Positions 24,268-34,480 of a DNA stretch of 42,017 nt are shown here, piece after piece. The DNA is from an uncultured Actinomycetes bacterium (GTDB taxonomy: Bacteria > Actinomycetota > Actinomycetes > Nanopelagicales > Nanopelagicaceae). The notes below the pieces were generated by a model. The model was given only the letters and a program-made list of their open reading frames with translations, ran no database searches and was not told the origin of the DNA. Positions within the stretch are counted from its first letter, which is position 1. Each line of letters opens with the position of its first letter. The position numbers and the translations under genes are program-made. Where the stretch lies: the NCBI GenBank assembly GCA_937876245.1, contig CALEGP010000026.1, positions 1 through 42,017 on the forward strand. The letters run 5' to 3'.

Positions 24268-26316
24268 ATGAACAGTACTTGGAGCAAACTTGACGATAGA
24301 GCAGTTCAAATCAGCCGCGCACTGGCAATGGATGCTGTGCAAAAAATCGGAGCTGGTCATCCCGGAACAGCGATGGCGCTAGCCCCAGTTGCTTACACTC
24401 TTTTCCAAAAAATACTTCGCCATGATCCATCTGACCCAAATTGGCTAGGTCGTGATCGTTTCGTATTATCTGCCGGCCATTCATCACTAACGCTCTACAT
24501 TCAACTTTATCTTTCAGGTTATGGACTGGAATTATCGGACCTAAAAAGTTTCCGAACGGCAGGTTCAAAGACTCCCGCCCACCCTGAATTTGGTCATACA
24601 AAGGGAGTGGAAATCACGACTGGTCCACTGGGATCAGGAATTTCCAGCGCTATCGGAATGGCCATGGCAGCACGCTACGAAAAAGGCCTTCTAGACTCTG
24701 CAAATGAGACAGAGTTATTTAACCACGACATATGGGTTATTGTCTCTGACGGCGATTTGCAAGAGGGGATAAGTTCTGAAGCTTCCTCGCTGGCCGGCAC
24801 CCAACAACTCGGCAATTTGAACGTTATCTATGACGATAACCGAATTTCAATTGAAGGAGATACTCACTTAACTTTTACTGAAGATGTCGCAGCCAGATAT
24901 ACATCTTACGGCTGGAGAGTTATTGATGTAGCCATGAAGAGCGATGGTGACGTCGACCGCTTCTCCCTGGAAACTGCCATGCGACAAGCACAATCTGAAA
25001 CCAATAAGCCAACGTTAATTCGACTGAAATCTGTTATTGCGTGGCCCGCGCCCAATGCCAGAGGTACTGCAAAGTCCCATGGTTCCGCACTGGGTACTGA
25101 AGAAGTAGCCGCTACTAAATTAATCCTTGACCTCGACCCGGAGGAATCATTCGCAGTTCCTGCCGATGTGCTTGCCCATACTCGTGAACTTTTAAGTAGA
25201 ACTGCAATCCTTAGGGCTAAATGGAATTTAGAATTTAATGAATGGTCTGAATTGAACCCGCAGAAGAGTGCACTTCTAAAACGACTGCAAAGCAGAACGC
25301 TACCCAAGGAGTGGGAAAAGGCTATTCCGGTTTTTGAAAGTGGAAAAGATATCGCTACACGCGCTGCATCGGGAAAAGTAATAAACGCCATTGCCGAAGT
25401 TCTTCCTGAATTCTGGGGAGGGTCTGCAGATTTAGCGGATAGCAACAACACCTCTATTGAAGGCGGGAAATCTTTTCTGCCCTTGTCTAGCACAATGAAA
25501 GATGCGAACCCATATGGCCGAATCATCCACTTTGGAATTCGCGAACATGCAATGGGCGCAATCCTCAATGGCATAAGCCTTCATGGACTAACCCGCAGTT
25601 TTGGCGGAACATTTCTAGTGTTTAGTGACTATATGCGTGGGGCCATTCGCCTCGCAGCGTTGATGGATATTGCTTCGATTTTTGTTTGGACCCATGATTC
25701 GATTGGTTTAGGTGAGGATGGACCCACTCACCAACCTGTCGAGCAGATCGCCTCGCTTCGCTTAATCCCAAACTTCGCTCTCATCCGCCCTGCTGATGCC
25801 AATGAGACCGCGGTTGCATGGCGTGAAGTTTTAACGCGCAACAAGCCAGCGGGATTTGCGCTATCACGCCAGAGTTTGCCAGTCATAGACCGTTCGGTTT
25901 ATGGAAGCGTTGAAGGCGTTGCCAAGGGAGCCTACATAATTTGCGATACTAAGAGCGCTCCTGACGTAATTTTGATTGCTACTGGCTCTGAAGTGCATAT
26001 TGCAATCTCAGCTGCAGAACTTCTTCAATCTCACTCCATCTCAGCAAGAGTTGTAAGTGCCCCTTCGCTAGAGTGGTTCGAGGAGCAGGAAGATTCTTAC
26101 AAACAATCTGTCCTTCCTGCAACAATCAGGGCCCGCGTTAGCATCGAAGCTGGCGTAGGTTCTGGCTGGCACAAATATGTTGGCGATGCTGGTGAAATCA
26201 TAAGCCTTGAGCACTTCGGGGCCTCGGCTTCGGCATCTGAACTTTTTACAGAGTACGGTTTCACCGCGGAAAACATCGTCGCTGCTGCTCTGAGAACAAT
26301 CTCGAATTGTAAATGA
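24268..26316 (+). CDS. tkt: Transketolase
   Basis: TPP enzyme moving two-carbon units between pentose and hexose phosphates. The 682 residues show IGAGHPGTAMALAP (27-40), the TPP/Mg motif SDGDLQEGISSEASS through DDNRIS (160-193), the HFGIREHAMGAILNG segment with the catalytic Glu, and the pyrimidine-domain THDSIGLGEDGPTHQP. The ATG starts right after the ctaA stop, and the stop overlaps pgi in ATGA. In relatives tal usually follows tkt; here pgi does. Confidence 0.97.
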   Translation: MNSTWSKLDDRAVQISRALAMDAVQKIGAGHPGTAMALAPVAYTLFQKILRHDPSDPNWLGRDRFVLSAGHSSLTLYIQLYLSGYGLELSDLKSFRTAGSKTPAHPEFGHTKGVEITTGPLGSGISSAIGMAMAARYEKGLLDSANETELFNHDIWVIVSDGDLQEGISSEASSLAGTQQLGNLNVIYDDNRISIEGDTHLTFTEDVAARYTSYGWRVIDVAMKSDGDVDRFSLETAMRQAQSETNKPTLIRLKSVIAWPAPNARGTAKSHGSALGTEEVAATKLILDLDPEESFAVPADVLAHTRELLSRTAILRAKWNLEFNEWSELNPQKSALLKRLQSRTLPKEWEKAIPVFESGKDIATRAASGKVINAIAEVLPEFWGGSADLADSNNTSIEGGKSFLPLSSTMKDANPYGRIIHFGIREHAMGAILNGISLHGLTRSFGGTFLVFSDYMRGAIRLAALMDIASIFVWTHDSIGLGEDGPTHQPVEQIASLRLIPNFALIRPADANETAVAWREVLTRNKPAGFALSRQSLPVIDRSVYGSVEGVAKGAYIICDTKSAPDVILIATGSEVHIAISAAELLQSHSISARVVSAPSLEWFEEQEDSYKQSVLPATIRARVSIEAGVGSGWHKYVGDAGEIISLEHFGASASASELFTEYGFTAENIVAAALRTISNCK

Positions 26317-27860
26317 TTTCTCTTACTGGTCCAGCGATAGAAAAGTACGATGCTCAAAGCGCCGTGGCCATAGATCTTTCTCGTGTAGCCAAGGATCTGG
26401 GTGCGAAAGATTCTTCTCTTTGGGGCAAGCAAGCAGAGGCGGAAGCCGAGAGAAGATTAAATTGGATTGATCTTCCGATCACTTCGAGAGAGCTACTGCC
26501 AGAACTGGACGCACTAAGTGCGTGGGCTAGGGAACATGGCCTAAGCAACATTATTCTCTGCGGAATGGGTGGTTCTTCCCTCGCGCCGGAAGTTATTGCT
26601 AAGACCTATGAAAAACCATTGACGGTCTTAGATTCAACCGACCCAGATCAAATTTCACTTGCTCTGCCTAAAGATTTGACCACGACCTTAGTTATAGTCG
26701 GCTCAAAATCGGGAGCTACAATTGAAACTGCATCACAAAAATCCCTCTTCGAGAAACTATTTATTGATGCAGGACTAGACCCGCGAGAGCATTTCGTAGT
26801 AATTACCGATCCGCACTCCCCCTTGGATATTGCGGCAAGAGCGCAAGGCCTTCGAGTCGTTAATGCTGATCCACAAGTTGGGGGCCGCTTTAGCGCTCTT
26901 AGCGCTTTTGGTTTAGTTCCAGCGGCGCTTATGGGGGTTGATGTCTCGGTCATGCTTGATGATGCCGAGCTTGCTATCCAGGCTTTTAGCTCACCAAATT
27001 CTGTTCCAGTACGGCTTGCGACGTTACTTTTCGAACAGTGCGATGAGAACTTTGCCCTCATTGATGCTGGATCAAAACTCCCAGGTATTGGCGATTGGAT
27101 TGAACAGCTTATTGCCGAGTCAACCGGCAAAGATGGAACGGGTCGATTACCAATTGTTTTGGAAAATCAAAGTTCGGAGATATTTGGCGATGGGCTGAGA
27201 ATAGGATTTTCCAAAGGAGTCGGAGAATTGAATGTCCTAGGTTCCCTTGGCGAGCAATTTATTCTCTGGGAATGGGCAACTGCACTGCTCTGCCGAGCAT
27301 TACAAGTTGACCCTTTCAATCAGCCCAATGTCACCGAAGCAAAAAAGAGCACCGCTAATATTTTAAGCAAATTGGTAGGTTCTAAAATTCCCGAGACCAT
27401 CCCAGCTTTTACAGTAGGCAACCTTTTAATATTTGCCGATGAGCAAAGTTCAGATCTAGTAAGCGCACTAGGTAATTTCACTTCTAGCCCAGCAAGCTAC
27501 ATTGCGATAATGGCCTATCTCAATCGGCAGAGCGATGGAGAAGTAAGATTGATACGTGAATCCCTTGCGCGGAAGACCAAACTTCCGGTGACTTTTGGCT
27601 GGGGGCCAAGATTTTTGCATTCGACCGGACAATTTCATAAGGGTGGGAAAGAGAAGGGCATATTTTTACAGATTACTGCGAACAGCAAGAGCGAGCTGCA
27701 GATTCCTGGAGAGCAATTCTCCTTCCAGACTCTACTTATGGCTCAGGCTCTTGGTGATGCACAAGCTTTAGAGGCAAGAGGTTTCAAGGTGCTGCGCCTT
27801 CACTTGGTAAAACGAAGTGAAGGCATTAGCGAATTATTCGAAGCAGTATCTGCTCTTTAG
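26313..27860 (+). CDS. pgi: Glucose-6-phosphate isomerase
   Basis: Interconverts glucose-6-phosphate and fructose-6-phosphate. The 515 residues carry two SIS-fold sugar-isomerase halves: CGMGGSSLAPEV with VLDSTDP (about 87-110), the phosphate loop GSKSGATIET, GGRFSALSAFG, and the late FGWGPRFLHSTGQFHKGG region. The wording resembles the isomerase half of the fused transaldolase-isomerase proteins and the actinobacterial stand-alone form more than E. coli Pgi. It has no transaldolase domain. It overlaps tkt by 4 bases and ends 14 bases before the convergent rbpA; no clear terminator lies between them. Confidence 0.94.
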   Translation: MISLTGPAIEKYDAQSAVAIDLSRVAKDLGAKDSSLWGKQAEAEAERRLNWIDLPITSRELLPELDALSAWAREHGLSNIILCGMGGSSLAPEVIAKTYEKPLTVLDSTDPDQISLALPKDLTTTLVIVGSKSGATIETASQKSLFEKLFIDAGLDPREHFVVITDPHSPLDIAARAQGLRVVNADPQVGGRFSALSAFGLVPAALMGVDVSVMLDDAELAIQAFSSPNSVPVRLATLLFEQCDENFALIDAGSKLPGIGDWIEQLIAESTGKDGTGRLPIVLENQSSEIFGDGLRIGFSKGVGELNVLGSLGEQFILWEWATALLCRALQVDPFNQPNVTEAKKSTANILSKLVGSKIPETIPAFTVGNLLIFADEQSSDLVSALGNFTSSPASYIAIMAYLNRQSDGEVRLIRESLARKTKLPVTFGWGPRFLHSTGQFHKGGKEKGIFLQITANSKSELQIPGEQFSFQTLLMAQALGDAQALEARGFKVLRLHLVKRSEGISELFEAVSAL

Positions 27861-27874
27861 ATTAAAACTAATTC

Positions 27875-28210
27875 TTAGTCTTCGCCACGCAAGCGCGCCA
27901 GGGCATCTTCTAGAATCTTTTTTGATTCAGCTTCAGTGCGGCGTTCCTTGACATATGCCAAGTGAGTTTTGTAGGGAGCATTCACGATAGGCATCGGTGG
28001 CTTATCTTTATTCAAACCAGCGGGATAGCCACATCTTGGGCAGTCCCAAATTTCAGGAATTTGTACAGTCTCATCTTCAGCAAAGGAAGGGCGCGTTTCA
28101 TGGCCTTGTGCACACCAGTAAGAAACTCTGAAACGAGCGATAGCATCGCCACGCTCTGCTTCTCCCATTGGTCCGGCACCGACACGGCTTCCACGAATTG
28201 CACTACCCAT
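27875..28210 (-). CDS. rbpA: RNA polymerase-binding protein RbpA
   Basis: Actinobacteria-specific RNA polymerase and primary sigma partner that stabilises open promoter complexes. The 111 residues contain the core YWCAQGHETRPSF with WDCPRCGYPAG (zinc-type cysteines) and the C-terminal sigma-interaction helix (THLAYVKERRTEAESKKILEDAL). The ATG is preceded by GAGGAG at a good distance. Its presence is one of the strongest lineage markers in the window. It is followed by the convergent pgi. Confidence 0.96.
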   Translation of the reverse strand: MGSAIRGSRVGAGPMGEAERGDAIARFRVSYWCAQGHETRPSFAEDETVQIPEIWDCPRCGYPAGLNKDKPPMPIVNAPYKTHLAYVKERRTEAESKKILEDALARLRGED

Positions 28211-28277
28211 AATTAACTCCTCTTACTAATTCTTACCTGTGCTTAACCGATTTTCATATGTAAAACTGAAGAAGTTT

Positions 28278-28508
28278 CTATTTCTTTAATACCAAGCTAA
28301 GGGCAATAACTCCCACAAACCAAAGTCCGCCAGCAATGATTGTAATTCTGTCGAGATTGCGCTCGACAACTGAAGAACCACCATAGCTCGATGAAATACC
28401 ACCACCAAATAGATCGGAAAGTCCGCTTCCCTTCCCCTTGTGAAGAAGTACAAGCAGGACCATGAGCACACTGGTTACAACCAAGAGGATCGAAAGAGCT
28501 AAAACCAC
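28278..28508 (-). CDS. secG: Protein translocase subunit SecG
   Basis: Small Sec translocon subunit, 76 residues with two membrane helices (about 2-20 and 54-74) flanking the conserved loop LLHKGKGSGLSDLFGGG. The start is GTG after a strong AAAAGGAG site. It lies between tpiA and rbpA, the usual actinobacterial position. Confidence 0.95.
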   Translation of the reverse strand: MVLALSILLVVTSVLMVLLVLLHKGKGSGLSDLFGGGISSSYGGSSVVERNLDRITIIAGGLWFVGVIALSLVLKK

Positions 28509-28578
28509 GAATTTCTCCTTTTACGACAATTTGATAAGTAAAAGCACTGCACGAAGGATACCCATACCCCGGGACAAT

Positions 28579-29358
28579 TTATGCAGTAGTTGTGCGGTGA
28601 AACTTGGCAATTCGGGCTAATTCCTCAGGATCAAGGCTTGCTCCCCCGACTAAAACGCCATCCACATCTATTTGCTTCATGATCTCGCCGATATTTGCAG
28701 ATTTTACTGAACCACCATAAAGAATTCTTGCCGCTTCAGCAATTTCCTCTGAACCTATTTTCTCGAGCTCAGAGCGAATAGCTTGGCAAACCTCTTGGGC
28801 ATCTTCGGCGCTCGCAGTTTTACCAGTTCCAATAGCCCATATTGGTTCATAGGCAAAAACAATCTTCTTTAGATCGGGCTTGTGAAAACCTTTTAAACTA
28901 CTGCGGAGCTGACCTAGTACATGCTCGACGTGGGCACCGCTTTCTCGAATAGCAAGTTCCTCCCCGATGCACAAAATTGGAGTCAATTCATTTACTAGCG
29001 CTGCCTTAATCTTGCGATTCACCGTTGCGTCATTTTCGCCGTGAATAGCCCTGCGTTCAGAATGTCCAACTAGGACATAAGAACAACCTAATTTGTGAAG
29101 CATCGAGCCACTGATATCTCCAGTGAATGCACCACTGACTTCAGGCGACAAATCTTGGGCACCATAGCCCAAGCGAAGTCGGTCCCCATCAATCAAAGTT
29201 TGAACCGAGCGGATATCAGTAAAAGGCGGCAAGATAATGACATCAACAGCGTCGTAATCCTTGTCATCTAGCGAGTAGGAAAGTTTTTGAGTAACGGCAA
29301 TCGCCTCTAGATGGCTAAGATTCATTTTCCAGTTACCCGCTATTAATGGCTTGCGCAT
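28579..29358 (-). CDS. tpiA: Triosephosphate isomerase
   Basis: Interconverts dihydroxyacetone phosphate and glyceraldehyde-3-phosphate. The 259 residues show GNWKMN (8-13), the catalytic-Glu segment [15 protein letters not shown] and the phosphate-gripping YGGSVKSAN. The ATG is preceded by GGAGGAAG. It is the third gene of gap-pgk-tpiA, separated from pgk by 31 bases. Confidence 0.97.
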   Translation of the reverse strand: MRKPLIAGNWKMNLSHLEAIAVTQKLSYSLDDKDYDAVDVIILPPFTDIRSVQTLIDGDRLRLGYGAQDLSPEVSGAFTGDISGSMLHKLGCSYVLVGHSERRAIHGENDATVNRKIKAALVNELTPILCIGEELAIRESGAHVEHVLGQLRSSLKGFHKPDLKKIVFAYEPIWAIGTGKTASAEDAQEVCQAIRSELEKIGSEEIAEAARILYGGSVKSANIGEIMKQIDVDGVLVGGASLDPEELARIAKFHRTTTA

Positions 29359-29389
29359 TCTTCCTCCGACTTTAGATTTGACCAGGAAA

Positions 29390-30558
29390 CTACTGTAAAA
29401 CTTCTAATCCAGGCAATTGCTTACCCTCGAGATACTCAAGTGAAGCTCCGCCACCCGTTGATATATAACCAAAATCAGAATCCTTAAATCCTAGCTTCCT
29501 GACAGCAGCGGCCGAATCACCTCCACCAACAACGCTAATTCCAGAGACTCTAGTTAACGAGTCAGCCACAACCTTGGTGCCATTTGAAAAATTGCGGAAT
29601 TCAAATACGCCCATCGGCCCATTCCAAAATACTGTCTTACATTTACTAAGTGAGTCAGCAAAATCTTTAGCGCTCTCTGGTCCAATATCTAATCCCATCT
29701 GATCACTAGGAATTGCATCGGCTGAAACAATCGTTGGTTTTGAATCCGCGGCAAATTCGAGTGCCACCACAATATCGGTGGGCAGAAGCAGCTTAACTCC
29801 CAGTTTTTCAGCTCGTGCCATTATCTCCTTAACCGTAGGAATCAAATCACTTTCTACAAGAGATTTTCCGATTTCATGGCCCTGCGCCGCTAGGAAGGTA
29901 AAAAGCATTCCGCCGCCGATGGCTAGTACATCAACTTTTTCTAATAAATTTGCGATGACACCAATTTTATCTGAAACTTTTGAACCACCCAGCGCAACAC
30001 CATATGGTCGCTCTGGTGATTGAGTCAGCTTCTGCAAAACCTCAACTTCCGCTGAAACTAAATATCCCGCAGCATGTGGCAAGATTTTTGCAATATCGTA
30101 TACAGAGGCATGCTTGCGATGTACTGCGCCGAAGCCGTCGCTTATGAAAATATCTGCGTAGGTTGCTAGCTCTTTGGCCAGAGCTTCGCGTTCCTTTTCA
30201 TCTTTAGAAGTTTCGCCTGCTTCATATCGAATGTTCTCCAACAAGGTAATTCCGCTGGGCTTAATTTTGGCGCCGATGATAGTCTCGGAGAAATCAACTT
30301 CTACACCAAGCAATTCAGAAAGTCTCTTTGCAACTGGTGCTAGCGACAATTCAGCTTTGCGTTCACCTTTGGGCCGACCAAGATGGGCAACAATTACTAT
30401 CGCTGCGCCTTTCTCCAGTAAATATCGAATCGTAGGCAAAGAGGCTCTGATTCGACCATCATCTGTAATTACGCCCTCATTTAAGGGAACATTTAAATCA
30501 CAACGAAGGAGGACTCGCTTCCCACGAACATCAATCGACTCGAGAGTCGCAATTTTCA

Positions 30559-30559
<1 letters not shown>
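29390..30559 (-). CDS. pgk: Phosphoglycerate kinase
   Basis: ATP-forming step of lower glycolysis. The 389 residues include the N-terminal substrate segment [11 protein letters not shown], the central hinge, the nucleotide-binding [13 protein letters not shown] and the C-terminal [15 protein letters not shown] and [14 protein letters not shown]. The ATG shares one base with the gap stop (TAATG), so the two proteins are probably made in a coupled way. Confidence 0.97.
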
Positions 30560-31566
<1,007 letters not shown>

Positions 31567-31582
31567 CTACCTAAGAAAATAA

Positions 31583-31606
31583 ATTATAAAAGACCCACAA
31601 CGTTGT
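31583..31606 (-). promoter_or_regulatory. gap promoter -10 with adjacent palindrome
   Basis: A perfect TATAAT (minus strand, 31583-31588) lies about 22 bases before the gap ATG. A 10-base perfect palindrome ACAACGTTGT (31597-31606) sits where the spacer and -35 region should be, and no good -35 is visible. The combination suggests a regulated promoter, but no regulator can be named. Confidence 0.5.
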
Positions 31607-31657
31607 AGAGGGCTCAATCCTATCAGCCAAGGAGAAACTCCTGACGCGTGAATTTGA

Positions 31658-32638
31658 CTACTCCGCAAGCAGCTCTGGGCTTAAACCCGCCTCAGTATCT
31701 GGAATACCCAAATCATGCGCGCGCTTATCGGCCATCGCTAGTAAGCGACGGATTCGACCAGCTATTGCATCTTTTGTCATCGGCGGAGTAGCCAACGACC
31801 CAAGCTCTTCAAGGCTTGCCTGGCCGTGATCGATCCTAAGTTTTCCTGCCTCTTTCAAATGCTCGGGTATTTCTGGTCCAAGAATTTCCATCGCACGAGC
31901 GACTCTGGCAGATGCAGCTACAGCCGCTCTTGCAGATCTGCGCAAATTAGCATCATCAAAATTTGCCAATCTGTTGGCTGTGGCTCGAACCTCACGCCGC
32001 ATGCGCCGTTCTTCCCAAGCTAGAACACTTTCATGAGCACCTAACCTTGTGAGTAACGCGCTAATGGCATCGCCATCGCGCAGAACTACGCGGTCAACAT
32101 TTCTAACTTCTCGCGCCTTAGCAACGATACCCAATCGCCTCGCCGCACCTACGAGAGCCAGCGCTGCCTCTGGGCCAGGACAAGTAATTTCAAGGGCTGA
32201 GGAACGACCAGGTTCAGTCAGAGATCCATGCGCCAAGAAAGCTCCTCGCCAAGCAGCTTCAGCGTCACAAACTCCAGCCGAAACAACCTGTGGCGGAAGC
32301 CCTCGAATTGGCCGATTACTGGCATCAATTAGCCCTGTCTGTCTGGCAAGGGCATCTCCATCGGAGATCACTCTGACAACATAGCGGCTTCCTTTTCTAA
32401 GACCACCAGGTGAGAGAACCGCAAGCTCACTATCGTGACCAAAAATTTCGGAAATATCTTTTCGTAACCTTCTTGCCCCTTGCGCCGTATCTAATTCAAC
32501 TTCAATCGCAATTTTGCCACCAGCGATATGTAAGCCACCAGCAAATCTAAGAACTGCAGAAACTTCGGCTTTCCGGCAGCAAGGTTTTGAGATTGAGAGC
32601 CTGCTCAATTCATCTTTTACCGCCGAAGTCATTGCCAT
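31658..32638 (-). CDS. whiA: WhiA-type DNA-binding regulator
   Basis: A 326-residue WhiA protein. The N-terminal two-thirds is a degenerate LAGLIDADG-like domain ([22 protein letters not shown]), and the C-terminal third is a helix-turn-helix region ([29 protein letters not shown]). WhiA controls sporulation septation in Streptomyces and cell-division genes in other Gram-positives; its role in a small planktonic cell would be cell-cycle control by inference. [14 protein letters not shown] is the usual N-terminus. The ATG lies 4 bases after the yvcK stop. Confidence 0.95.
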   Translation of the reverse strand: MAMTSAVKDELSRLSISKPCCRKAEVSAVLRFAGGLHIAGGKIAIEVELDTAQGARRLRKDISEIFGHDSELAVLSPGGLRKGSRYVVRVISDGDALARQTGLIDASNRPIRGLPPQVVSAGVCDAEAAWRGAFLAHGSLTEPGRSSALEITCPGPEAALALVGAARRLGIVAKAREVRNVDRVVLRDGDAISALLTRLGAHESVLAWEERRMRREVRATANRLANFDDANLRRSARAAVAASARVARAMEILGPEIPEHLKEAGKLRIDHGQASLEELGSLATPPMTKDAIAGRIRRLLAMADKRAHDLGIPDTEAGLSPELLAE

Positions 32639-32642
32639 GGGG

Positions 32643-33596
32643 CTATTTAAGCAGGGTTGGCTGAAAAATGTGCGAGAAAAGCGAACTCATTTTTTTCCAA
32701 TCGTGATGGCTCGTGTCATTCTCCATGGCTACATCAGCGATAAGCAGTTCACCCCCGCACCTTGCAACTAGCTTTGCTAATCCATTTCCTGAATTAACTA
32801 TCGATGGATCCACAATCGCTAGATCTATTTTAAGTTCTGGCAAGTGAGACAGGACCAATTCAAGATGCTGCTCTGGTGAATTGCCCGCGAATTCATCAGC
32901 ACCTTCAGGTTCAGGCAAATTGAAAATCATTATCTTCTTAGCTGGACTTGCCCCAATCGCCATTGAGAGCTCATTGAGCAAAAAATGGGGCATAACACTA
33001 GAGAACCAAGATCCCGGTCCGAAAGTCAACCAGTCGGCCACAGCCACAGATTCAAGTACTTCAGGAGTAACGCGTGGATTTTCGGGATGGAGCTTAAGAG
33101 AGCGCAATCTACCTTTAGCGCTAGCGACTTCAACTTGTCCACGAATGCGTTTCTCTCCCGCGGTAGTTTCAAAGATGCCTTCAATTTGAAGCGGGTCGAG
33201 TGACATCGGAAGAACTCGTCCAACAATCTTAAGGAGTTCGCCAACTCTATCTATCCCGGCAACTTTATCTTCTGAACTATCCCAGAGCGCTGCTAGTAAT
33301 AAGTTTCCAAGGGTATGTCCATTCAAATCGCCCCGACTTGAAAATCTATGTTGGATTAACTGTGCCCAATTTTGCCCCCAGGAATCGGCGCCACAAAGTG
33401 CTGCTAGGGCCATACGCAAATCTCCTGGAGGTAAAAAATCAAACTCAGCGCGAATTTTTCCGCTGGATCCTCCGTTATCGGCAACAGTGACAACAGCAGT
33501 AATCTCTGGAGTTATATCGCGCAGTGCGGATAAAGTCGACGCTAGACCATGTCCCCCGCCAAATGCGACCACTTTAACTTTTTCGGCCGCCCTCAA
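32643..33596 (-). CDS. yvcK: YvcK/GckA-type gluconeogenesis factor
   Basis: A 317-residue UDP-sugar-binding protein of the CofD-like fold, with the N-terminal nucleotide loop [15 protein letters not shown] and the [14 protein letters not shown] motif. In Bacillus and mycobacteria it influences carbon metabolism and cell-wall synthesis. The start is TTG, sharing TTGA with the rapZ stop (33593-33596), with AGG 8 bases upstream. A GTG at 33572 is a shorter alternative but would cut into the first strand. Confidence 0.93.
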   Translation of the reverse strand: MRAAEKVKVVAFGGGHGLASTLSALRDITPEITAVVTVADNGGSSGKIRAEFDFLPPGDLRMALAALCGADSWGQNWAQLIQHRFSSRGDLNGHTLGNLLLAALWDSSEDKVAGIDRVGELLKIVGRVLPMSLDPLQIEGIFETTAGEKRIRGQVEVASAKGRLRSLKLHPENPRVTPEVLESVAVADWLTFGPGSWFSSVMPHFLLNELSMAIGASPAKKIMIFNLPEPEGADEFAGNSPEQHLELVLSHLPELKIDLAIVDPSIVNSGNGLAKLVARCGGELLIADVAMENDTSHHDWKKMSSLFSHIFQPTLLK

Positions 33597-34468
33597 ATTT
33601 CGCGACCTAAATCGCGATGGATAACCTTCGCTGAAATTGAATTATCGCCGCCTTTAAATGAACTAGTAAATCTCCTTGCTAGCTCCTCAGAGATTGCCAC
33701 GCTGCGGTGCTTTCCACCGGTACAGCCAATTGCTAAAGTCAGGTATTTGCGTCCTTCGTGGATAAATCCACTCGCCATCGTTTCAAAAAGAGAGTGATAC
33801 TTACTCAAGAATTCCTTCACATTTTCACTCGCCAAGACATTATCCGAAACCTGCTTATCTAATCCTGTCATGGGTCGCAATTCTGGAATCCAATGTGGGT
33901 TAGCTATGAATCTGCAATCCATCACCAGATCAGCATCTACCGGAATTCCATACTTGTATCCGAAAGAAAGAATGTTGACTCTCAGATCGGAATCACTGTG
34001 ATTTTCAAAAATTTCTCCTATCTTGGCTTCTAGCTGATGGACATTGAGAGAGGATGAATCGATTACGAAATCCGCTGAGGAGCGCAACTCTCGCAACCTA
34101 GAACGCTCTTTACCTATTCCATCTAGAATTCTCTCGGAGCCTTGGAGTGGATGAGGTCGTCTGGTCGCTTCAAAACGTCGGACCAGCATTTCATCGGAGG
34201 CATCTATAAAAAGTATTCTCCGTGTGATTTTAACATCAGCTAAATCCGTAAGCGCTTTAGTCAGGTCATCGAAAAACTGACCACCCCTGACATCTATGAC
34301 TACCGCGATTGAAGATGGCGTGTTGACGGCGACTTCACAGAGATTAACGATCATAGAAGGTGGCAAATTATCAACCACATACCAACCCAGGTCCTCTAGT
34401 GCGTGAGAGACCGTTGACTTTCCGGCACCGCTCATTCCAGTAATTATCAAAACCTCATTAGAGCTCAT
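33593..34468 (-). CDS. rapZ: RapZ-family nucleotide-binding protein
   Basis: A 291-residue P-loop protein with Walker A GMSGAGKST (11-19), the VVDNLPP motif, and the C-terminal GCTGGKHRSVAISEELARRF that defines the family. In E. coli RapZ governs a small-RNA circuit for glucosamine-6-phosphate synthase. In Gram-positives the role is less clear, though it always travels with yvcK and whiA. The ATG lies 12 bases after the uvrC stop. Confidence 0.95.
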   Translation of the reverse strand: MSSNEVLIITGMSGAGKSTVSHALEDLGWYVVDNLPPSMIVNLCEVAVNTPSSIAVVIDVRGGQFFDDLTKALTDLADVKITRRILFIDASDEMLVRRFEATRRPHPLQGSERILDGIGKERSRLRELRSSADFVIDSSSLNVHQLEAKIGEIFENHSDSDLRVNILSFGYKYGIPVDADLVMDCRFIANPHWIPELRPMTGLDKQVSDNVLASENVKEFLSKYHSLFETMASGFIHEGRKYLTLAIGCTGGKHRSVAISEELARRFTSSFKGGDNSISAKVIHRDLGREI

Positions 34469-34480
34469 GCTGCAATCCTC

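Noticed and set aside
24906-25574. 222-codon minus-strand frame inside tkt
   Set aside because: It is a shadow of the strongly conserved transketolase frame and has no family features.
31630-31642. AGGAG-AAA-CTCCT hairpin as a whiA terminator
   Set aside because: Five pairs, a 3-base loop and no T-run on the minus strand after it; too weak to call.
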